A stretch of DNA of 7,688 nucleotides, from positions 1 to 7,688 of the forward strand of contig JBBSGC010000097.1 in the NCBI GenBank assembly GCA_038254525.1, in the 5' to 3' direction. Positions within the stretch are counted from its first letter, which is position 1, and every line of letters begins with the position of its first letter. Under the pieces are notes generated by a model that did no database searches, was not told the origin of the DNA, and was given only the letters and a program-made list of their open reading frames with translations. Position numbers and translations under genes: made by a program. Source of the stretch: JBBSGC01 sp038254525. Lineage in GTDB: Bacteria; Actinomycetota; Actinomycetes; Propionibacteriales; Nocardioidaceae. Of the stretch, positions 1 through 7,688 are shown piece by piece.

Positions 1-2597
1 GCATCGACGACCTGCTGCAGGCGCGCGGCGACCACGTAGGCCGACAGTGACATCCGCAGGTGGTTGTCCACCGCGGTGCCTTCGGCGAGCGAGGCCATGG
101 CGTCGGCGACCTCGTGGGCCTGGCGCACGGGCCGCCACCCAGCGACGACGCCTTCGAGCCGCGCGGTGAGCTCCGCCACCTGGCGGCAGCGGTCCGCCAC
201 CCGGGCCGCCTCCTCGCACGTGTGCTGCTCCTGCTCGACGGCGTCGGCGAGCCGAGACGTCAGCCCCGCTAGGTCCGGGGGCGGCAGGTCCACGGCGGCG
301 GCGACCGTTGGCTCGGCGAGCGTCCCGGCAGCCTGCCGACAGGACTGGTCGTGTTCCGCGACGAGCTCCTGCAGGCGTCGGCGAGTGCGTTCGTCCAGCG
401 CGCTGGCACGCGCCTCGTCAAGGTCGGTGAAGCCGTCGGACAGTGCGGTCGCCGCTGCCGCCGCGGTGGCTGCCTGCACCGACTCCCGGCGGGCGTGCAC
501 CTGGCGCAGGGCGGTCACCACGGCGGACACTGCCGTGTGACAGGCGCGAGCCGCCGCCAGCGGCGACTCCACGTCGTGGCCGCGACCGAAACGAGCGGTC
601 AGTCGTGCCGCGGAGGCGTTCACCTCTTCGCGGCGGCCACGCAGCCGTTCCTCGGCGGCCGCGAGGTCGGTGCCGACCGCTTCCCGAGACGTCGCGCACT
701 CGGCCAGCTGGATGCGGAGGACGCCGAGCTGCCTGCGCAGGTCGGGGATCCGCCGGCGCGCGTCCATGGCCTGCGCAACCGTCTGGGTTTCGTTCTGGTG
801 CCGGCCGGCAGCCAGCTCGGCATCGGTGCCATCGGCGAGCGACTCCAGCCGCACGACGCTGGCGTACGCGCGGGTCAGCTCCGTCTCGGCCTGTCGGCGC
901 CCGTTCTCGGCCTGGTCCACCTGCGCGCGGGCGGCGCCCTCGGCGGCCCGGGTCGGGAGGTCGTCGCCTCGTGGTGCTGGCCTTGGATGGGCCACCGATC
1001 CGCAAACGGGGCACGCGCACCCTTCGGCCAGCTGCGCCGCCAGCCAACCGGCCGCACCGGCGAGCTGCTCTTCACGCAGGTCGTGCAAAGCGTCGCGGGC
1101 GTCGTTGTGCCGCTGCACGGCTGCATCCCGGTGCCGACGTGCGGCGTCGTGGCGCTCGTGCACCGCTGGCAGCTCGCGCACGGCAAGCAGCACCCGCTCA
1201 CTTCGGCGCAGCCGCTCGACGAGGTCAGGCACGCTGTCGGAGGTGTGCACCGCGGCGGCCAGCTCGATGCTCAGCCGGTTGATCCGCTCGGGTAGCTCGT
1301 CGTGGGCGACGCCACCCTCGGCCAGCCGGTGCCTGAGCTCGTCGCGCCGGCCGGTCAGCACGGTTACCTCGTGCTCGCTCTCCGCGTGTCGGGCCCGGTG
1401 CTCCAGCGCTCGCTCGAGCTCCCCGACCAGGCGGTGCAGCTGGCGCTCGTCGGCCTCCAGCTCGACCAGCCGCGCGCCGGCCGACACCGCCGTGTCGGGC
1501 AACGTCTCGACGAGCACCGTGAGGGACTTCTGAACCGCCAGCCGCCGCAGGTGCAGCTCGTGGCCCGCCTGCTCGAGCAACCGCTCGGCGGCTCGCAGCG
1601 ACTCCAGCAGCGCCGCGCTCTCGCGGGCCCGGTCCGCGCGGCTCAGCCGACGGCGGGCCTGGTCGACTTCCGGCTGCCGCTCGTCAAGACCGGCGCGCAA
1701 CCGGCGAGCCTGCGCGCCCCGCTCCTGCGTGATGTGCAGCGCCTGAGCTGCGGCCAGCGCCGACCGGGTCGCGGTGGCGGACTTCCGAGCTCGCTCCGCG
1801 GATGCGCAGGCCAGCTGGGTGTCGACTCGCAGGTTGGCCGCCACCCGCCCGGCCCAGGCAACCCAGGAGGCGCCGACGAGCCCGGTGTCCCCAGGCGTCT
1901 CGGAGCTGTTGTCGTCGGGCGGTGGTGGGACCACGGCCGCCGCGGCGATGCTGTCGATCTGGGTCCGAGCGGTGGTTGCCTGGGCGTCGTCTGCTCGGCG
2001 GGTGGCCCTGCGGCGCTCGACCAGCCAGCGCTCCATCGACCGGAACCGGGCCGTGCCGAACAGCTGCTCCAGCACCTGCAACCGGTCAGCCGAGCCGGCG
2101 CGCAGGAAGTCAGCGAAGCGTCCCTGCGGCAACATGGCCACCTGGGTGAACTGGGAGATGCTCATGCCCAGCACCGACCGCACCAGGTCGGCCACCTCGT
2201 CGGTGCGCGTCGAAAGCGTCTGCCACGACCCGTCCACCTGCTCAGCGACTGCGCCGGCCGCAGGCTGCACGGTGACCCCGGATCCCCGACGCTTGGGTCG
2301 CGCCCAGGCGGGGGACCGGGTGAGGAGCAGTCTTCGCTCCGCCACCGTCAGCTCAAGCTGTACGCGCGGCGGCAGCGTATCGTCGGCATGATCGCTGCGC
2401 AGCCTCGCTGCCGCGTTGCGGTCACCCGGCACCGCACCGAAGAGCGCAAAGCAGACGGCATCAAGGATGCTGGTCTTGCCGGCGCCGGTCGGGCCGGCCA
2501 GCAGGAACAGTCCCGACGCCCCGAGGGCGTCGAAGTCAACGACCTGGCTCTGCGCGAACGGCCCGAACGCCGTGACCTCAAGGCGGTGCAGCCTCAC
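1..2597 (-). CDS. sbcC: Exonuclease SbcC, Rad50-like SMC ATPase (partial, C-terminus outside window)
   Basis: Large subunit of the SbcCD (Rad50-Mre11 type) complex, a cytoplasmic ATP-dependent nuclease that opens hairpins and processes blocked double-strand ends. The frame is open from the GTG at 2597 to the left edge without a stop: 865 complete codons of a protein usually about 1000 residues long. Seen: N-terminal strand beginning MRLHRLEVTAFGPF; Walker A GPTGAGKTS at residues 35-43; Q-loop glutamine 158 in AMLPQGRF; long Arg/Glu/Ala-rich coiled coils broken by a proline-rich linker near 224-236; zinc-hook CPVC at 529-532, roughly mid-protein; and the start of the C-terminal lobe, DNHLRMSLSAYVV, near 844-856. 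The ABC signature, Walker B and D-loop should follow beyond the edge. I checked the frame codon by codon from 2597 to about 423 and again near the left edge and saw no internal shift. The GTG overlaps the sbcD stop (GTGA), and only a weak GGGA lies upstream, so translational coupling to sbcD is likely. Confidence 0.95.
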   Translation of the reverse strand, partial: MRLHRLEVTAFGPFAQSQVVDFDALGASGLFLLAGPTGAGKTSILDAVCFALFGAVPGDRNAAARLRSDHADDTLPPRVQLELTVAERRLLLTRSPAWARPKRRGSGVTVQPAAGAVAEQVDGSWQTLSTRTDEVADLVRSVLGMSISQFTQVAMLPQGRFADFLRAGSADRLQVLEQLFGTARFRSMERWLVERRRATRRADDAQATTARTQIDSIAAAAVVPPPPDDNSSETPGDTGLVGASWVAWAGRVAANLRVDTQLACASAERARKSATATRSALAAAQALHITQERGAQARRLRAGLDERQPEVDQARRRLSRADRARESAALLESLRAAERLLEQAGHELHLRRLAVQKSLTVLVETLPDTAVSAGARLVELEADERQLHRLVGELERALEHRARHAESEHEVTVLTGRRDELRHRLAEGGVAHDELPERINRLSIELAAAVHTSDSVPDLVERLRRSERVLLAVRELPAVHERHDAARRHRDAAVQRHNDARDALHDLREEQLAGAAGWLAAQLAEGCACPVCGSVAHPRPAPRGDDLPTRAAEGAARAQVDQAENGRRQAETELTRAYASVVRLESLADGTDAELAAGRHQNETQTVAQAMDARRRIPDLRRQLGVLRIQLAECATSREAVGTDLAAAEERLRGRREEVNASAARLTARFGRGHDVESPLAAARACHTAVSAVVTALRQVHARRESVQAATAAAAATALSDGFTDLDEARASALDERTRRRLQELVAEHDQSCRQAAGTLAEPTVAAAVDLPPPDLAGLTSRLADAVEQEQHTCEEAARVADRCRQVAELTARLEGVVAGWRPVRQAHEVADAMASLAEGTAVDNHLRMSLSAYVVAARLQQVVD

Positions 2598-3754
2598 CCG
2601 AGCATCCCGGCAGGTCCCGACGCGGAGCAGGACTCGCAAGCCGCATCGAGCAACGCCAGCTCCACCATGTCGGCAGACTCCTCGCGAACGGTCTCCACGA
2701 AGTCGCGAAGCAGCTCCCGGTCGGATCGGCCGCCCAGCGGCTGGACCGCGGCGCCCGGATCGCTCGGCGCTCCCTCGGGCGCGAACTGCAGCACCAGTGC
2801 GTGCGGGAAGCGCTTCTCCCGTAGCCGCTCCATGGCGGCTTGCGGACGCCGCGGGTCGGTGAGGGTGACCTGCACCCAACAGTCCTCAGCGCTGGACCAG
2901 GCGGGGTCGGTCAACAGGTCCCCGATCCGCCCCCGCAGCCGGGCCAGCCGCCGAGGAACCGGGGCCTCGACGAACTCGGCACCCGTGACTCCCCGCGGAC
3001 CCAGCTCCACCAGCCAGGAGCCCTTCACGTGATCGGCCTCCGAGAAGGAGAACGCCAACGGCGATCCGCTGTAACGCAGGCTGTCGGTGAAGCGACGCCG
3101 CCCGTGCAGGTGGCCCAGCGCCACGTAGTCGATCCCGGCGAAGTGGCGCGCCGGGACCTGCGCAACCCCGCCGACGGTGATGTCGCGCTCGGAGTCACAA
3201 CCAGCGCCACCCGCCACCCAGGTGTGCGCCAGCACCACCGACCGGGTGCCGGCCGGACGACGTGCGAGGTCCCGGCGCACCCGGCGCATCGCCTCCTCAG
3301 TCACCGTGGCGTGGGAGCGGTCAGCGAGCGCCCACGGCTCGCGCAGCACGTCGGGGTCGAGGAAGGGCAACCCGTAGACCGCCACCGGCCCGTGAACGTC
3401 GTGGACGACGATCGGGTCGTGGAGCCGGTCCGGCTCGGTGCGCAGGTGGACCCCTGACGCCGCGATCAGGTCCGCGGCGAAGCCGAGCCGTCGGGCGGAG
3501 TCGTGGTTGCCGGAGGTGATGACGACCGGGACGCGGAGATCAGCCAGCCGACGCAGCGCCTCGTTGGCCAACGCCACCGCGTCGACCGGCGGCAACGCCC
3601 GGTCGTAGACGTCGCCGGCGACGACCACCAGGTCGACCCGCTGCGTGCGCACCGTCTCGACCAGCGAGTCGACGAACTTCGCCTGTGCGGCGAGCAGCCC
3701 CTCACGGTGGAAGGACCGCCCCAAGTGCCAGTCGGAGGTGTGGAGGATGCGCAC
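2594..3754 (-). CDS. sbcD: Exonuclease SbcD, Mre11-like metallophosphoesterase subunit
   Basis: Nuclease subunit of SbcCD, using two metal ions (Mn2+ in the family) to cut DNA ends presented by SbcC. The 386-residue product has the usual family length. Calcineurin-type phosphoesterase motifs are all visible: D8 and H10 in SDWHLG, G47-D48 in VVAGDVYD, GNHD at 82-85, H177 in LAHTW, the SbcD-typical SERDITVGG at 188-196, and GHLH at 214-217. The C-terminal third (about 250-370) matches the capping and SbcC-contact region. The start is GTG. It is well bounded: an in-frame TAG lies three codons upstream (3764-3766), so no longer form is possible. There is no convincing Shine-Dalgarno sequence, while a -10 box ends 6 nt before the GTG, suggesting a leaderless message. 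The last residues hold a C-x-x-C pair (373, 376) in a short non-conserved tail; I attach no function to it. It overlaps sbcC by 2 nt. Confidence 0.96.
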   Translation of the reverse strand: MRILHTSDWHLGRSFHREGLLAAQAKFVDSLVETVRTQRVDLVVVAGDVYDRALPPVDAVALANEALRRLADLRVPVVITSGNHDSARRLGFAADLIAASGVHLRTEPDRLHDPIVVHDVHGPVAVYGLPFLDPDVLREPWALADRSHATVTEEAMRRVRRDLARRPAGTRSVVLAHTWVAGGAGCDSERDITVGGVAQVPARHFAGIDYVALGHLHGRRRFTDSLRYSGSPLAFSFSEADHVKGSWLVELGPRGVTGAEFVEAPVPRRLARLRGRIGDLLTDPAWSSAEDCWVQVTLTDPRRPQAAMERLREKRFPHALVLQFAPEGAPSDPGAAVQPLGGRSDRELLRDFVETVREESADMVELALLDAACESCSASGPAGMLG

Positions 3755-3760
3755 GTTCCG

Positions 3761-3783
3761 ACGCTAGACGCCACTACCGACAC
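3761..3783 (-). promoter_or_regulatory. Candidate PafBC/RecA-NDp-type DNA-damage promoter of sbcDC
   Basis: On the minus strand the sequence reads GTGTCGGTA, eight bases, then TAGCGT, six bases, then the sbcD GTG. The mycobacterial RecA-independent damage promoter bound by PafBC has consensus TTGTCRGTG-N8-TANNNT. Here seven of nine upstream positions match (TGTCGGT, 3776-3782), the N8 spacing is exact, and the -10 (3761-3766) fits TANNNT. There is no TTGACA-like -35, as expected for this promoter class. I saw no LexA box (TCGAAC-N4-GTTCGA type) in the gap. The gene driven is a DNA-repair nuclease, which fits. The assignment rests on motif match only. Confidence 0.55.
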
Positions 3784-3789
3784 CTCCAC

Positions 3790-3818
3790 CGACCTGCGTC
3801 TCGACGCGCCGGAGGTCG
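3790..3818 (-). terminator. Bulged GC hairpin between fdhD and sbcD, possible terminator
   Basis: Minus strand: CGACCT, five unpaired bases CCGGC, an inner GCGT-CGAG-ACGC hairpin, then AGGTCG. This gives a 6-bp outer and a 4-bp inner stem with a one-sided bulge. It begins 24 nt after the fdhD stop and ends just upstream of the sbcD promoter, where a terminator of the first unit would belong. There is no U-tract, so it is not a classic intrinsic terminator, though many actinobacterial ones lack it. A chance hairpin in GC-rich DNA is quite possible. Confidence 0.25.
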
Positions 3819-3841
3819 TGACGCCACCATGGGCGAGAGGT

Positions 3842-4690
3842 TCAACGCAACCGCGACGGATGGCTGTAGACCACGAACCGGTCCCCTCTGGCGAAGCCCA
3901 CCACGCAGATGCCCTGAGCCTCGGCCAGGTCAACGGCGAGGCTGGACGGTGCTCCAACGGCCACCACTACTGGCACCCCTGCCACGGCAGCCTTCTGCAC
4001 GATCTCGAAGCCGAGTCGGCCACTGGTGGCGAGCAGGTCACCGAAGCCTGGCCGGCGCGGGGTCACGGAGTCGAGCAGCCGGCACCCGACGACCTTGTCG
4101 ACCGCGTTGTGCCGGCCGACGTCCTCCCGGACCACCAGGGGTGAGCCATCTGCTGTGAAGAGCCCGGCCGCATGCAGGCCACCGGTGCGGGCGAACACCC
4201 GCTGCTCGTCGCGCAGCCGGTCCGGCAGGGCCCGGACGACGCCGGCGTCGACCACCGGTTCGACCGGCTGGGCGACGGCCCCGGTCTGCGCGACGGCGTC
4301 CAGGCTCTGCTTTCCGCACACGCCGCACGCCGCGCTGACGTCCAGAGCGCGCTCGCTCCACCGTCCGGGCGGCCCGGCGAGGCCAACGGTCACGACGTTG
4401 TAGGCCTGCTCGGGCAGCAGCGTTTCGTCGGTGCAGTACGCCACCGCCTGCAGGTCTTCCCGGTCACGCAGCACACCCTCGGTGAAGCAGAGCCCGGTGG
4501 CGAGGGCGAAGTCGTCGCCGGGGGTGCGCATCGTCACCAGGAACCGGCGAGCCGGCGCCATCGGCCAGGTGACGCGAATCTCCAGCGGCTCCTCGGTGGC
4601 GAGTCGGTCCTCGTGCCGGCTGACCACATCGCTGCGCCACTCGGTCACCCACACGCGGGTGGAAGGCCCGGGACGGCGGTCGCTACGCAC
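3842..4690 (-). CDS. fdhD: Formate dehydrogenase accessory sulfurtransferase FdhD
   Basis: FdhD relays sulfur from a cysteine desulfurase (IscS in E. coli) onto the bis-molybdopterin guanine dinucleotide cofactor, which formate dehydrogenase needs to be active. The product has 282 residues, normal for the family. Seen: EEPLEIRV near 33-40; TMRTPGDDFALATG at 53-66, followed by LCFTEGV; the sulfur-carrying pair CGVC at 122-125 (equivalent to Cys121/Cys124 of E. coli FdhD); GGLHAAGLF at 170-178; REDVGRHNAVDKVVG at 188-202; TSGRLGFE at 222-229; GAPSSLAVDLA at 246-256; and the usual terminal YSHPSRLR. The GTG start is chosen because a strong GGAAGGA lies 7 nt upstream, inside the end of the Nudix gene. 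The frame overlaps that gene by 8 nt. No formate dehydrogenase or molybdenum-cofactor gene is in the window, so the client enzyme must be encoded elsewhere or just outside. Confidence 0.96.
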   Translation of the reverse strand: MRSDRRPGPSTRVWVTEWRSDVVSRHEDRLATEEPLEIRVTWPMAPARRFLVTMRTPGDDFALATGLCFTEGVLRDREDLQAVAYCTDETLLPEQAYNVVTVGLAGPPGRWSERALDVSAACGVCGKQSLDAVAQTGAVAQPVEPVVDAGVVRALPDRLRDEQRVFARTGGLHAAGLFTADGSPLVVREDVGRHNAVDKVVGCRLLDSVTPRRPGFGDLLATSGRLGFEIVQKAAVAGVPVVVAVGAPSSLAVDLAEAQGICVVGFARGDRFVVYSHPSRLR

Positions 4691-5187
4691 GATGACGTCC
4701 TTCCACGTTGTCCCGGGCAGGTGGCTCGGCGGGCTCGAACCACGCCGGCGCGCCGGGCTCCAACAACCGGAGCAGCGGGTACGGCTGGAGCATGGGCGAG
4801 TCGGGCAGCTCGGTCAGCGGCGAGAACCGCAGCTCCACGCTTTCCCCGCCGGGGGGAGCGGTCAGGGCGCCACCGAGGATCGTGCACGAGAACACCACAG
4901 AGGTGTAGGAGACGCGATCGCCGTTGGGGTAGCACACGATGCGTGGACCCGTCACGCCGAGCAGGCGCTCCGGACGTACGTGCAGGCCGGTCTCCTCTTC
5001 CACCTCTCGTACCACTGCCTGGGCCGGGGTCTCGGCTGGGTCAATGGCTCCGCCGGGTAGACCCCACTGGCCGTTGTCGCTGCGCAGCTGCAGCAGGACT
5101 CTTCCCGCTCCGTCCTGGACGACGCCGGCCGCCGCCTGCAGCAGCAGCAGGTCGTGACCGATGCGTTCCCGCAGCCGCAGCAGGTAG

Positions 5188-5201
<14 letters not shown>
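4683..5201 (-). CDS. Nudix hydrolase (MutT-like), substrate unknown
   Basis: Small cytoplasmic hydrolase expected to cleave a nucleoside diphosphate linked to another moiety, with Mg2+ held by the Nudix helix. The product has 172 residues. The complete Nudix box G-x5-E-x7-R-E-U-x-E-E-x-G-U occupies residues 51-73: G51, E57, R65, E66, E69, E70, G72, L73. It is preceded by GQWGLPGG (44-51) and by strands AAAGVV and GRVLLQLR. An N-terminal helix, YLLRLRERIGHD (6-17), is common in actinobacterial members. A proline-rich tail (about 149-162) follows the core. The ATG at 5201 was chosen because homologous sequence begins there and a GGAG lies 4 nt upstream; the frame is open further upstream but reads only pepN out of frame. 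It overlaps the pepN end by 14 nt and the fdhD start by 8 nt. Sequence alone does not separate 8-oxo-dGTP, ADP-ribose, nucleotide-sugar or other substrates. Confidence 0.94.
4698..4704 (-). promoter_or_regulatory. Strong Shine-Dalgarno site of fdhD
   Basis: GGAAGGA lies 7 nt before the fdhD GTG at 4690 and inside the last codons of the Nudix gene. It is the clearest ribosome-binding site in the window and decides the fdhD start. It also means fdhD can be initiated independently of ribosomes finishing the Nudix frame. Confidence 0.75.
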
Positions 5202-7653
<2,452 letters not shown>

Positions 7654-7659
7654 GCGCCT

Positions 7660-7665
7660 ACTGTA
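7660..7665 (-). promoter_or_regulatory. Candidate -10 box of pepN, possibly leaderless
   Basis: TACAGT fits the actinobacterial -10 consensus TANNNT and ends 6 nt before the pepN ATG, so transcription would start at or very near the A of the start codon. The hexamer 17 nt further upstream is GGTGTC, a poor -35. No Shine-Dalgarno better than AGG directly before CGC-ATG is present, which agrees with a leaderless message. Only 35 nt upstream of pepN are in the window. Confidence 0.4.
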
Positions 7666-7688
7666 GGTGGCGCCGCACGGGAGACACC

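Noticed and set aside
351..1295. Plus-strand open frame of 314 codons antisense to sbcC
   Set aside because: Same cause: it mirrors the coiled-coil coding sequence and shows no family motif; the minus frame is intact through the whole stretch, including the zinc hook.
1302..3032. Long plus-strand open frame (576 codons) across sbcC and sbcD
   Set aside because: It lies wholly antisense to two genes with complete motif sets, has Arg/Gly/Pro/Ala-rich composition with no recognisable domain, and is explained by the lack of stops opposite G/C-rich third positions.
3823..3832. GCCACCATGG on the plus strand, resembling a Kozak start
   Set aside because: Chance match in bacterial DNA; the frame that follows is antisense to fdhD and encodes no recognisable protein.
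3755..3841. LexA/SOS box upstream of sbcD
   Set aside because: No TCGAAC-N4-GTTCGA-like palindrome is present in the gap; the damage-promoter idea rests on the PafBC-type motif only.

Overview
The window is very GC-rich DNA with a strong G/C bias at third codon positions. Three of its five genes use GTG starts, and the protein families are of actinobacterial type, so I read it as a chromosomal segment of an actinobacterium (Actinomycetota); the genus cannot be told. All five genes lie on the minus strand, head to tail, and cover nearly the whole window. No RNA gene, mobile element, CRISPR array or phage gene was seen.

Reading in the direction of transcription (right to left), the first unit is an M1-family aminopeptidase N (pepN, 7653-5188), a small Nudix hydrolase (5201-4683) and the sulfurtransferase FdhD (4690-3842). 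These overlap by 14 and 8 nt and so look like one transcription and translation unit. An 87-nt gap follows, the only real intergenic region, carrying a bulged GC hairpin and a promoter. The second unit is sbcD (3754-2594) and sbcC (2597 to the left edge). It encodes the Mre11/Rad50-type nuclease complex, with the sbcD stop and sbcC start overlapping in a GTGA. The last part of sbcC lies outside the window. At the far right, 35 nt upstream of pepN contain a candidate -10 box.

The two units have unrelated jobs: peptide turnover, nucleotide hydrolysis and formate dehydrogenase maturation in the first, DNA end processing in the second. The genes are ordinary housekeeping types and I do not see a new multi-gene system. 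Two details stand out. First, the sbcD promoter closely resembles the mycobacterial RecA-independent DNA-damage promoter bound by PafBC, with exact spacing to its -10 box, which would make sbcDC damage-inducible. Second, pepN carries two nearby indels that compensate each other: 23 codons of a conserved family motif are read out of frame, at the place where M1 enzymes hold the substrate N-terminus. This is either a real scrambled segment or a pair of sequence errors. The -10 boxes of both units end exactly 6 nt before the start codon, which suggests leaderless mRNAs.
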